From contig CAZSRX010000006.1 of the NCBI GenBank assembly GCA_964609675.1, positions 1 through 64,000 on the forward strand: a stretch of DNA of 64,000 nucleotides. The letters are read 5' to 3'. Made by a program: the position numbers and the translations under genes. Of this stretch, positions 15,919 through 25,039 are shown one piece after another. The DNA is from CAZSRX01 sp964609675 [NCBI: uncultured Bacteroidota bacterium] (GTDB taxonomy: Bacteria; CLD3; SB21). The notes under the pieces were generated by a model, which was given only the letters and a program-made list of their open reading frames with translations, had not been told where the DNA came from and ran no database searches. Each line of letters begins with the position of its first letter. Position 1 is the stretch's first letter.

Positions 15919-18900
15919 TTACTGAAAGAGCTTGATGTGGTTATGTAAGGGCAGTTCAATGGTAAATTCACTGCCCTGAAAACGCTGGCTGTTTAAGAAT
16001 ATTTTCCCGCGATGTTTTTCGATAATGCTATACGCCACCGACAATCCAAGGCCGGTGCCCTCACCGATTTTACGCGTCGTAAAGAACGGATCAAAAATCT
16101 TTTCTTTGTGCAGATCGTCAATGCCGATTCCATCATCGCGAATGCGGATTTGTATAATCGGCTCTTCGGATTTCCCGGCGGCAAAAGAATCTTCGAAAAT
16201 ATCGTTGGGAACCGACGACGCTGCGGGTTTGATGCACTCGGTGGTAATTGTAATTAACCCCCGCTCACCGTCAACCGTTTCACCGGAGGCGGCCTGCTCG
16301 TCGCGCCATTGCTTGTATTCCATAATGGCTTGCGCCGCATTCAATAAAATCTGCATGAAAGCCTGATTTAAGTCCTGTGGATAACAAACCAGTTTCGGTA
16401 ACTCGCCCCAATGGGTTTCGATTTTTAAACTAAAACGATACTGATTCATAAACAACTGTACGATGTTTTTGAGGCTTTCATTGATGTCGGTTTCCTTAAT
16501 TTCGGATTCGTCGATACGCGAGAACCGGCGAAGATCTTCCACAATCCGCTGGATACGTTGAGAACTTTTTTCTATGCTGCCCGATAAATTGTATATATCT
16601 TCCATGAGAAAATCATAATCAATCCGATCCTTCAGCGCAAGCAAATCCTGTCCCGATTCAAGAGTCAACGGCTGGCGGCCTGTCCGGTTCCAGTACTCCT
16701 CGTAGGCCATCAGCATTTCACGGATGTCCCCGATGTATTCCTTAAGCATAACGGAATTGCCGTAAATATTTGCAAGCGGGTTGTTTATTTCATGCGCAAT
16801 TCCCGCCACAATCTGTACCAGCGACGCCATTTTTTTGGAATGAATCAGCGTATTCTGCGTACGGGTCAGTTCTTTGAGCGCCAGTTCCAGATCGTGTTTC
16901 TGCTGTTCCAGAATGCCTTGTTGTTTTTTTATTTGCTCATTCTGGTTGCGGATTTCCTGCGTGCGCATGAAAATGCGGTGTTCGAGATCTTCGTTCAGGC
17001 GTCGAATTTTCTGGATGCGGTTCCTGTAAAAGCCGTACAGACCTGTTCCGGCGGCCAATACCGACACGATATAAAACCACCACTGTTTCCAAAAGGGCGG
17101 AGAAATGGTAAACGCAAAGCTCTGAACAGCCGACGGTTCCATACGGGCTACCGGCCAAATCCTGAATTTAAACGTATAGTTCCCCGCATCTAAATTGGTG
17201 TAACGGATTTTTTTTTGGCGCATCGGCGCGCTCCAGCTTCTTTCAAATCCTTCGAGGTAATACTGATAGGCCAGGTACGTTTCATTGATAAAAGAAAGCG
17301 CTACCATTTCAATCTCAATGTCTTTGGAGCCGTAATCCAGCTCCCGGGCCTGTTCGACCGGCTGTAGAATTTCATTGGCGTAAAACCGCCGGATATATAA
17401 AAGGGGTTCTGTCCGAAATTCAATATCCAATTGTGGTATGTAGCGCGTCACCGCGCCGATCTGCGATATCCATACGGCGCCGGTTTTATCGACTTCCATC
17501 GACTTGGACGACAGCGCTTCGTCCCCGCCTAAACCCGATTGCCGGGTATGCATCGCAATAACTTGCAGTGGCTCTAAATTCATGACGTAAACGCCTTTTC
17601 GCGTATGAATCCACAGACGCCCTGTTGTTTCCTGAGCAATGGATATGATGCTATTATCCCGAAAGCCCAGTTTGTTCAGATCCAGCGAAACGGCTTTATA
17701 CATATCCGTTACCGGATTTTTTTCCAGTTTTACCAAACCGGCATCCGTACCGATCCAGATTGTATGCAGCCGGTCTTCAAATATCACCTGTATGGTTTTA
17801 CCTCGAAGTTCAGGGTCCTGGAGCGGTATCGCTGACGGCGCCACCTCGTTAAGCTGTTCTTTTCGAATAAATGAAATCCCGTCCCGGCAACCTATCCACA
17901 TCGTGCCGTTATGATCATTAAAAAGAACGCGTATATGATCATTTACAAGCCCCTGCGCCCGATGGATAGCTCTCACATCACCTTTTCGTATGCGGTACAG
18001 ACCGGACAGGGTCCCAATCCAGTCGTTACCGTAAATATCGAAGGTCAGAACGCGGGCTTTTCTCAAAGGCAGCATCGATTGGTACGGATACGTAACCCAA
18101 CGTCCCGATTGCAATAGAAAAACCCCTTCATCCGTAACAACCCAGGGCCGCTCGGATTTGTCAATTGTGAGATCAAAAATCACGCTTCCCGAAAATCCTG
18201 CCGTCTTTCCAAAAAATACTTTCTCATAATTTCCCGGCTCAGTTGAAGACGCGGTGATACCGATTGATGTAACGCCTTCATTCGAACCAATCCAAACGCG
18301 GTTCATCGCATCCACAACTACCGGACCTCCAGTGGGCTCTATAGGCAAATCAGCTCCGGAAAAGTGATGAAAATGTTCGGCGCTCAGCTTGCTGATGCGT
18401 CCGGTGGGACTTAGAGCATATAAGTTGTTTTCTCTGTCAACAAAAAGTGAAATTGCCGTATTTTCAATCAACCCGTTGCTTAACCCGTAGCTAATAAAAC
18501 TGGTCTTGGCGCTGGCCGACAGGGCATTGCCGGATTTGGTTTCATGAACTTTTAATTTACTGACACCACTGGCTGTGGCAATCCACAGATTGCCTATCCG
18601 GTCAACCACTACATCATAAATCGTATTGGAGGGCAGGCCTTCACGGGTGCCGAAATTTCTAAATTTATTATCACTTTTTGATTCCAGCACGTCTATAAAT
18701 TTCCCTAAACCTTTTTTTGTCGCCGCCCATATTATATTGGAGCTGTCCTGCGTTATACGGTAAACGTAATTCGATGGCAGACTGCCTTGCCGGACGCTTA
18801 ACTTGTAAATAATAAACCGCCGGCTTTCTGGGTCCAGAAATCTGATGACGGAAATACCCTCATCGGTCGCCACCCAGAGCTGATGCTTTTGATCCGGATA

Positions 18901-19452
18901 GACGTGGTGAATAAAATTGCTCGTCATGCCGCGTTCCGTAGTGATAATATCCACGCGCCTGACGGCGGGTTTGCCATTCTGTTCATCCAGCAAAACATGG
19001 CAAAGACCGGCGCCTCTGGTACCGATCCACAGCGAAGACCCGGATTCCACCCAAAGACAGGAATATTCAGCGCTCGGCAGACCGTTTTTATAATCAAGCT
19101 TTAATCCCATCTGGATACGACCGTCTATGCTGATCTGAAAACCGGATAACCCGTTTATCATTAAAGCCCATAAGGTGCCCGCCGAATCTTCGGATAACTG
19201 AACGGCATGACTGCTGGTAAAACCATCCTGTTTATTATAAACCAGATATTCCTGCCCGTCATAACGGACAAGCCCCTGTGGTGATAAAAACCAAAGAAAA
19301 CCATTGCGGTCCTGATATACAGAACTGACCTGTGAGTGGGGTAATCCGTTGTCAGTCGTGTAGTACTGAAATGGAAGTTTCTGGGAAAAAACGTAACTAC
19401 CAATGCTCAGTAGTAACACGGCAAGTGGATATTTTATTACGTGTCGTGCCAT
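15919..19452 (-). CDS. Large sensor histidine kinase with beta-propeller ectodomain
   Basis: 1177 residues. After a signal peptide (1-23) come many two-component-regulator propeller repeats (about 25-690; units such as DRNGFLWF, DRIGNLWIAT, DHNGTMWIGC), a Y_Y_Y-type beta domain (about 700-780), one membrane helix (about 785-805), a coiled coil, then the kinase. The phospho-accepting H887 is in VAGIAHEINNP. The ATPase domain shows the N box QILLNAAQAI, G1 DDGIGIDD, F box DPFFTT and G2 GEGTGLGLSV. Unlike the common hybrid proteins with this ectodomain it has no C-terminal receiver or AraC domain, so its partner regulator must be separate and is not adjacent. The ligand is unknown; polysaccharide sensing is known for some relatives. 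Confidence 0.93.
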   Translation of the reverse strand: MARHVIKYPLAVLLLSIGSYVFSQKLPFQYYTTDNGLPHSQVSSVYQDRNGFLWFLSPQGLVRYDGQEYLVYNKQDGFTSSHAVQLSEDSAGTLWALMINGLSGFQISIDGRIQMGLKLDYKNGLPSAEYSCLWVESGSSLWIGTRGAGLCHVLLDEQNGKPAVRRVDIITTERGMTSNFIHHVYPDQKHQLWVATDEGISVIRFLDPESRRFIIYKLSVRQGSLPSNYVYRITQDSSNIIWAATKKGLGKFIDVLESKSDNKFRNFGTREGLPSNTIYDVVVDRIGNLWIATASGVSKLKVHETKSGNALSASAKTSFISYGLSNGLIENTAISLFVDRENNLYALSPTGRISKLSAEHFHHFSGADLPIEPTGGPVVVDAMNRVWIGSNEGVTSIGITASSTEPGNYEKVFFGKTAGFSGSVIFDLTIDKSERPWVVTDEGVFLLQSGRWVTYPYQSMLPLRKARVLTFDIYGNDWIGTLSGLYRIRKGDVRAIHRAQGLVNDHIRVLFNDHNGTMWIGCRDGISFIRKEQLNEVAPSAIPLQDPELRGKTIQVIFEDRLHTIWIGTDAGLVKLEKNPVTDMYKAVSLDLNKLGFRDNSIISIAQETTGRLWIHTRKGVYVMNLEPLQVIAMHTRQSGLGGDEALSSKSMEVDKTGAVWISQIGAVTRYIPQLDIEFRTEPLLYIRRFYANEILQPVEQARELDYGSKDIEIEMVALSFINETYLAYQYYLEGFERSWSAPMRQKKIRYTNLDAGNYTFKFRIWPVARMEPSAVQSFAFTISPPFWKQWWFYIVSVLAAGTGLYGFYRNRIQKIRRLNEDLEHRIFMRTQEIRNQNEQIKKQQGILEQQKHDLELALKELTRTQNTLIHSKKMASLVQIVAGIAHEINNPLANIYGNSVMLKEYIGDIREMLMAYEEYWNRTGRQPLTLESGQDLLALKDRIDYDFLMEDIYNLSGSIEKSSQRIQRIVEDLRRFSRIDESEIKETDINESLKNIVQLFMNQYRFSLKIETHWGELPKLVCYPQDLNQAFMQILLNAAQAIMEYKQWRDEQAASGETVDGERGLITITTECIKPAASSVPNDIFEDSFAAGKSEEPIIQIRIRDDGIGIDDLHKEKIFDPFFTTRKIGEGTGLGLSVAYSIIEKHRGKIFLNSQRFQGSEFTIELPLHNHIKLFQ

Positions 19453-19560
19453 TTTTTATAATAACTTAAAGATAAATTTTTTTTAAGAAATTACAAACAT
19501 AAATATCTACATTTCAAGAATTACAGGTTTCCTGCGTTTCATTCAGGATTTTTATATTAA

Positions 19561-19595
19561 AAAAAACCTCATGTGTTTTTCCCATGAGGTTTTTT
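19561..19595 (-). terminator. Bidirectional-looking terminator
   Basis: An 11-13 bp stem pairs about 19561-19573 with 19583-19595 around a 9-base loop, with T runs possible on both strands. On the minus strand it lies 18 bases past the stop of the T9SS gene fragment, so it was the terminator of that gene. Confidence 0.75.
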
Positions 19596-19612
19596 AATAA
19601 AGGCTTTAAGGC

Positions 19613-19890
19613 TTATTTGATTAATAGCATCTTCATCGCCTTGACGCCGGTTTTGGTTTCTAAGCGATACACATACAAGCCGCTGGATACCAACTGACCG
19701 GCCGCATTCTTCCCGTCCCACACTGCCTCATAATACCCGGCCGCTTTCGTTCCGCGTACCAGTTCTCTGACCTTCTGGCCGGGTAGGTTATAAACGCTCA
19801 GCTTCACCATGCTATTCTCCGGCAGGCCGAATTTGATTGTCGTTACCGGATTGAACGGATTCGGATAATTCTGCGCCAGCTCCAGCGACG
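19613..19890 (-). pseudogene. 3' fragment of a T9SS-sorted surface protein gene
   Basis: Only the C-terminal sorting domain remains, about 90 residues: LELAQNYPNPFNPVTTIKF, then GQKVRELV, AGYYEAVWDGKNAAG and the end SGLYVYRLETKTG with a basic last stretch. In whole proteins this domain follows a large exported part and directs type IX secretion and anchoring. Here homology stops at about 19890, where the transposase-like frame of the other strand begins; the open frame continuing to 20053 is just the antisense of the transposase. No start codon or signal peptide remains. The gene was cut by a rearrangement and its own terminator is still in place. Confidence 0.8.
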
Positions 19891-19895
19891 CCATA

Positions 19896-20951
19896 GGCGA
19901 CTGGCTGTATCGGCAAAGCCAGACAGCGCAAAGGAACAAAGAAGACGAAAAAGATAAAATAACCGACAACCCAGGCGAGAAAAAAATCATGGCGCTCATC
20001 GGAGAACACGCCCGGCTATCCATACCCCCGACCGGCCTGTCGTGTTTAGACATCGACGCAACGATTTACGTCAATGATAAATCCGATGCGACCTGGACGT
20101 ATCAAAAAACCAAGGGCTATTCGTACATGATGGCCATGTTAGATAATCCTCGCCGGGCGCTTTATGGCCAATGGCGTCCGGACAACATGTCACCCCCAGA
20201 AGGTATTCTGGAGGCGATCCGGATCAGTTTGGAACAAGTTCCCGTAGGGACCATTCATTGCATACGCAGTGATTCGGCCGCATACAACCACGAGGTAATC
20301 CATTATTGTTTTGAAAAGAAACTTTTCTTTACGATTACCGCCGATAAGGACTTTGCCGTCAAAGAGCTGATGGCATCGATCAAGCAATGGACGAAAGCCG
20401 TTGACGCTAAAGGCCGGGACTTGGGATGGGAAGTGGGCGAAACGATTCATACGATGAATAAAACCCATGAAGCATTTCGGATGGTGGTCAAGCGGACGCT
20501 GCGGTCGAAAGTACAAGACGACTTGTTTGATCCTTACATTTACTGGGCGGTGGCTACTAATCTGCCGGAGGATCAATATTCGTCGCAGGCGGTGATTGCG
20601 CATCATGAAAAACGCGGCAATATGGAACGCTTTATCGGCGAACTCAAATGGGAATTGAATGCCGATCATCTGCCTTGTAATACGCTGGCTCCAAACGCCG
20701 TTTTTGCAGGCGTGGTTTTGCTGACGTTTAATTTGTTATATCATCTTCAGGATAGGATGAGCGAAAGCCATATTCCGCACCGAAAGTCGATGCGTTCCTT
20801 GCGGCGGTACTTACTGCATCTTCCGGCCTTGGTGGCTTGGCATGCACGTCAAATGGCCATCAAAATTGCGGCAACGGTTTCATGCGTGGAATTATTCCGG
20901 CAAGTCTACGAATGCTTGCTGCGTTATGAATGTTTCCCGCCCGCTTGCTAA
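19896..20951 (+). pseudogene. IS1380-family-like transposase lacking its N-terminus
   Basis: The frame is open from about 19896, without a start codon there; the first ATG is at 19989. About 350 residues remain. The DDE catalytic residues appear present: first D in LDIDATIYV, second in CIRSDSAAYN, and the glutamate in GNMERFIGELKWEL, the region corresponding to the family's Y-x2-R-x3-E-x6-K motif. Whole IS1380 transposases have roughly 420-450 residues, so some 80-100 N-terminal residues, including DNA-binding parts, are gone. The cut coincides with the cut end of the T9SS gene on the other strand. I found no clear terminal inverted repeats. Probably inactive. Confidence 0.8.
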
Positions 20952-21663
20952 ATGCCAATATTTGCAATGTTCTTTGACATACCGCGATCCTTCGGATGTT
21001 GACATCCATGGTGAAGTATGTCCAATGGATTTTATGGATTCATCTATATCGCCATCGTAAAGCTTCCGTTCGATATCGGCTGCCATCGTTCGCAAATTTT
21101 TTATGTTCCAAAATTTCTATATCGGAATTCAGAACTAGTTATTTTAAAAATTTTCCAGTCTCTGCTCATACCTCGGTTTTTCCGATGACGCAAGACTACA
21201 AGTTCCGCAAATGCATCTTCATTTTTTACCCGCATCCGGTAACGAATTCTGTAATGTTATTCGATTGTATGTATCGGGAATTTCTTTATCGATTTTCTTC
21301 GTTAGATTCATACGATACAAAATCCAAAACCTTTGATGAAAGTTTTTCATATTTTTTAGACAAAACAATCCAAACAAAACAATCAATAAAAAGTAAATTG
21401 TGTTTCTAAAATTTCCCATTCTTATTCCGTTTCTTTTGTTTTTTTAAACCGATAAATTGGAAGGATTTTGTAGGATAAAATCCGAATTTGTAGTCCAATA
21501 AAGGATGTATAAAACTAACTTTAAAACTATCAGGGCGTAAAAAGAATCAACATAAATAACATATTATCAATTACTTGATAACTAATATAAAACCAAAAAC
21601 AGCTATTTCTTCTTGGCACATTGTTTGTTGTGTATATTGTTCAAACAATTGAAAGATACTTAT
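20952..21663. other. AT-rich gene-poor stretch after the transposase remnant
   Basis: About 700 bases with only short overlapping frames of unconvincing composition. It may hold the right end of the insertion sequence and further decayed sequence. One frame at 21219-21419 (minus strand) starts with a hydrophobic segment but has no good ribosome site and I do not call it. The last ~60 bases lead to the degenerate receiver gene. Confidence 0.5.
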
Positions 21664-22071
21664 ATGAACAGAATTTTAATAGTTAGCGATCAGGTAAAAA
21701 CGGCGAGTGCTCTTGTAAAAAATCTGCAGTCCAGGTTTACCATTGATGTGGCTTTCACAGAAATTATTGCACTGGTTAAACTGGAAGTATATAAATACGA
21801 CGTTATTGTAATCAGGGACTGCGGGGATACCACTAAGACCGTAAACTTTATCAAGTCAGTACGCTTTCTGAATTACGATATGCCGGTCATATGGCTTACG
21901 GATAATCAGGAACAGGATCTGATTAAGACTATGGAAATCATTCATACCTGTTCGGTGCTTTCGGAAAACATTCAGCCGGCCGACTTGAACGTAATGATTC
22001 AGGAGTCCATATTTATACATCAGGGACAAGGCCCGGAACATGTACCCAGCCGCTATGAATTCGTTAATTAA
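21664..22071 (+). CDS. Degenerate receiver-like protein
   Basis: 135 residues from the ATG at 21664, chosen because the CheY-like fold starts there (MNRILIVSDQ) and GAAAG lies upstream. The alternation of strands and helices is that of a receiver domain, but key residues are lost. The acidic pair after strand 1 is reduced to SD. The phospho-acceptor region reads DVIVIRDCGD in place of DLVxLDxxMP, putting arginine at the usual aspartate place. The lysine after strand 5 is not evident. The threonine of strand 4 (WLTDN) remains. It is likely a phosphorylation-independent pseudo-receiver. It overlaps the next gene and belongs to a signalling cluster with it. Confidence 0.75.
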   Translation: MNRILIVSDQVKTASALVKNLQSRFTIDVAFTEIIALVKLEVYKYDVIVIRDCGDTTKTVNFIKSVRFLNYDMPVIWLTDNQEQDLIKTMEIIHTCSVLSENIQPADLNVMIQESIFIHQGQGPEHVPSRYEFVN

Positions 22072-23653
22072 TCCCTTACCGACAGAAACCGCCATGTCTT
22101 TATCCGACTCGCAAAAAAGCCGTTTGCTTATCGTAGATGATGATGCCCTTTTTCTGGACAGCATGCATACGGTCTTGTCGACGTCATATGATATTCAGGG
22201 TTGCCATAACGGTCCTGAAGCTCTGGAACAAATGGCATTACAGAAATATGATTTAGTTATCCTGGATTATAACATGCGGCCCATGAACGGCATCGAGGTA
22301 CTGCGCGCCATGCGGAAGATGAATATCGATTGTCCGGTTATTATACTCACCGGTTACGGCACATTTGAAATGGCCGCGGAAGCCGTTGATCTCAATGTGG
22401 GCAGCATTCTAACCAAGCCGATCCGCATGGAACAGCTTCTTTCGACCATTCAGAAATGCCTCGATCAGAATCTCTTCAGGGAGAAAATCAGGCAATTTAA
22501 CCGGCAATTGAACGAATGGGAAGTACACCGTCATATTATCGAAGCGCAGAAAGACGAACTGGAAAAGATGAAGAGCCTGATTAATCTGACCTATAAGGAA
22601 ATCCATACCTTATTCGGCGCGGTACAGGATCCGATTCTTGTAATGGACACCCATCTCAAGATTGTGGATGCCAATCCGGCCGTAGCCGAAATCATGCAGA
22701 CGCCGCTTCAGGAACTTCGGGGAAAAGATTATTCCGAATTTTGTCTTCGTTCCGGTCTGTCTAATGGCGAAGAATGGCCTGCCCGTAAAGTTCTCGCTAC
22801 CGGTAAACCTTATGAATATATTTTTAACGAACCGGCCAAAGGAATATCGTTTGATATCCAGGCCTATCCTATTTTCAATGATACCAACGATCAGATGGTC
22901 AATGTAGTGGAATTCCGCCGGAGAATAAACGCCGATACCACGATACCACCCCGTCCGCACTCTCCATCACAGGCAATTACCCGCTTACCGCTGACACGGG
23001 AAATGGGCCACGAGATCAATAACATGCTGACGATAATCCGCGCCACCGCCGACATCATGGGTGTATCGCTGCATAAAGGCAACATGGATAAGGCCAAGGA
23101 CACGCTTCATAAAATGAACGAGGGCATTGACCGGCTGGTGCGCTACACCAAAAATCTCATGGCTAAACGCCAGGAAGAAAATCCGCCGCGTAAAATATCG
23201 ATACTTTCGGTGATACAGTCACTGATAGACTTCCTATCGACCCAGCCGCTCTTCAGCCGCATTGAATTCCAGATAAACAGCGATCCGTCGATACCGAACA
23301 TTCTCGGCCGGGAAGAGCAAATACAGGAAATATTTATGAACCTTTTTAAAAACGCCGCCGAGGCCATGGGCGAAGGTCATCTACAGGTTGATGTCCATTA
23401 TGATGTTTCGCATGAACGCGTACAGATTACCGTTACGGATAATGGGCCCGGCATTCCGGTATCGATGCAGAGGAAATTATTTAATGAACCGATGACCACC
23501 AAAGTCCATGGAAACGGTTACGGACTGATGATTGCTAAACAACTGGCCGAACAGAACGGCGGCACGATTGAGATACAACCGTATCCGGAACGCGGTACGC
23601 GTTTTGTTCTAATGTTTCCCCGCGTTAAAGAAGAGGTACCGCGTGAAACATAA
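22040..23653 (+). CDS. Receiver-PAS-histidine kinase
   Basis: 537 residues, cytoplasmic. An N-terminal receiver (about 28-145) has the acidic triad VDDD and phospho-acceptor D76 in DLVILDYNMRPMNG, with LTGYG and TKP. A coiled linker leads to a PAS domain (about 190-295, VQDPILVMDTHLKIVDANPA). The kinase core follows with H324 in REMGHEINNML, N box NLFKNAAEAM, G1 VTDNGPGIP and G2 GNGYGLMIAKQLAE. An input receiver ahead of the kinase means another kinase may control it. The start is uncertain: ATGs at 22040, 22055 and 22094 are possible; 22040 has the better ribosome site (AAGG/GGA) and overlaps the previous gene by 32 bases. Confidence 0.92.
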   Translation: MYPAAMNSLINPLPTETAMSLSDSQKSRLLIVDDDALFLDSMHTVLSTSYDIQGCHNGPEALEQMALQKYDLVILDYNMRPMNGIEVLRAMRKMNIDCPVIILTGYGTFEMAAEAVDLNVGSILTKPIRMEQLLSTIQKCLDQNLFREKIRQFNRQLNEWEVHRHIIEAQKDELEKMKSLINLTYKEIHTLFGAVQDPILVMDTHLKIVDANPAVAEIMQTPLQELRGKDYSEFCLRSGLSNGEEWPARKVLATGKPYEYIFNEPAKGISFDIQAYPIFNDTNDQMVNVVEFRRRINADTTIPPRPHSPSQAITRLPLTREMGHEINNMLTIIRATADIMGVSLHKGNMDKAKDTLHKMNEGIDRLVRYTKNLMAKRQEENPPRKISILSVIQSLIDFLSTQPLFSRIEFQINSDPSIPNILGREEQIQEIFMNLFKNAAEAMGEGHLQVDVHYDVSHERVQITVTDNGPGIPVSMQRKLFNEPMTTKVHGNGYGLMIAKQLAEQNGGTIEIQPYPERGTRFVLMFPRVKEEVPRET

Positions 23654-23709
23654 ATTCTTGCGTCAAAAAAAGTACGCGGAATGATTACCGGAGCTTAAGG
23701 AGCCATGTT

Positions 23710-24048
23710 ATGGATGACAGAAACATGATAATCAGCCGGCTTTTGAGCGAGTACATGATTGACCTGGATTATCTGTATCAGGAAAAGGATTTTATGCCTC
23801 TAGACCAGGCGGTGGCGCTTAAAAATTATTATTTAGGATTATGTCCGGTTACCGTTAAAAACGACCTGGATGTCATGTGCGATCTGGCATTAATGAGTAA
23901 AATGAATGGCGACTCTAAAAATACTGCATGGGCTTCGGATTTTGATGCGACGATGAACCATCAGATAACCCTTTACGCCAAAGACCGTTTCCTCAGGAAT
24001 CTGGATGCCATCCGGAGCCGTTATGAATACATGTACCTTTTAAACTGA
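23710..24048 (+). CDS. Hypothetical 112-residue protein in signalling cluster
   Basis: Not recognised. A soluble, mostly helical, acidic protein starting MDDRNMIISRLLSEYM and ending with YEYMYLLN. No signal peptide, membrane segment or cysteine motif. The ribosome site is strong (AAGGAG, 7 bases before the ATG). It lies 56 bases after the receiver-PAS-kinase and 174 bases before the outer-membrane protein, same strand. A role in the signalling cluster, for example as an adaptor or output regulator of the kinase, is only suggested by position. Confidence 0.7.
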   Translation: MDDRNMIISRLLSEYMIDLDYLYQEKDFMPLDQAVALKNYYLGLCPVTVKNDLDVMCDLALMSKMNGDSKNTAWASDFDATMNHQITLYAKDRFLRNLDAIRSRYEYMYLLN

Positions 24049-24222
24049 ACGGGTAAACCAAATTAATACAACAGAATATTGAAAAACAATAAGTACATAA
24101 AGCATATCACGGCGGTGATGCAGAATTTGAATGCCGCTTCGCTTATACTAATAACCCCATTATTATGTATTGAAGACATTGCAAGCCGCCGTGGGAGCTT
24201 TATAAACAGAAGAAGAGCGTCT

Positions 24223-25020
24223 ATGAAATATCTGTGGTTACCGTTACTGTTCATCCATTTTTGGAATATAGGTTTGCAGGCGCAGGAAGAATGGCCTGAG
24301 GCAATAGCCGACAATTCGTTCCTGATCGAGGAAGCCTACAACCAGAGTCCCCGCGTTGTTCAGCATATTTTTAATTTAATGATATCCCGCCCGGCTCATG
24401 ACATCGATCTCTCACTCACACAGGAATGGCCCGTCTTCAGCCAGCGCCATCAAATCAGCTTCACACTGCCCTACGCGTGGCTGAATAAAAACTCGGTTCA
24501 TGGGCTGGGGGATATCGTTATTAATTACCGCTACCAGCTGACCGGCGAGGATCAGTGGGCGGTAACGGCGCCCCGTCTGTCGGTTCTTATTCCTTCCGGG
24601 GATGAGAAAAAAGAACTCGGTACCGGTAAGACGGGCTTCCAGTTTAATCTGCCCGTAAGTAAACGGCTTTCCGCTCAGTGGATCATCCACGCCAACGCCG
24701 GCGCTACCTACACGCCCGGCGTAAAGTTCGGCACGGAAAAAAAGAATCTCAAAGGATATCATGCCGGCGCCAGTGTGATATGGCTGTGGAAATCCAATTT
24801 CAATGTGATGCTGGAGTGGCTTTCCACCTTCGAGGATGAAATGAACAGCGCGGGAAAACTGAAAATCAAGCCCACGCATATGATTAACCCCGGAATCCGG
24901 TACGCTCAAAACTTCGGCGATCTGCAGATCGTTCCCGGCCTCAGCGTACCTCTGCAGGTTAACGGCAAGGATAAAATGCGGGCGCTGTTCCTGTATCTTT
25001 CCTTTGAACATCCATTCTAA
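24223..25020 (+). CDS. Outer-membrane beta-barrel-like protein
   Basis: 265 residues from the ATG at 24223, which follows AAGAAGAG and opens a signal peptide (MKYLWLPLLFIHFWNIGLQA, cut before QEEW). The longer frame to 24079 has no signal sequence at its start. The mature part is a run of amphipathic strands with aromatic girdles (YAWLNKNSVHGLGDIVINYR, LSVLIPSGDEKKELGTG, AGATYTPGV) and ends in the aromatic SFEHPF. The motif LGDIxxxYRY followed by xxxLxxPSGD is like the putative transporters of the phenol-degradation MetA type. Function unknown; possibly a small channel. Position between signalling genes is unusual for such a protein. Confidence 0.75.
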   Translation: MKYLWLPLLFIHFWNIGLQAQEEWPEAIADNSFLIEEAYNQSPRVVQHIFNLMISRPAHDIDLSLTQEWPVFSQRHQISFTLPYAWLNKNSVHGLGDIVINYRYQLTGEDQWAVTAPRLSVLIPSGDEKKELGTGKTGFQFNLPVSKRLSAQWIIHANAGATYTPGVKFGTEKKNLKGYHAGASVIWLWKSNFNVMLEWLSTFEDEMNSAGKLKIKPTHMINPGIRYAQNFGDLQIVPGLSVPLQVNGKDKMRALFLYLSFEHPF

Positions 25021-25039
25021 AAAAGAGAACAGGCCCATC

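Noticed and set aside
19891-20053. N-terminal extension of the T9SS fragment frame
   Set aside because: It is antisense to the transposase coding sequence and has no signal peptide or surface-protein character.
20892-21095. Minus-strand frame of 67 codons
   Set aside because: It overlaps the 3' end of the transposase antisense and shows no recognisable features.
21219-21419. Minus-strand frame of 66 codons with a hydrophobic start
   Set aside because: No good ribosome site, unusual composition, and it lies in decayed AT-rich DNA; it may be chance.
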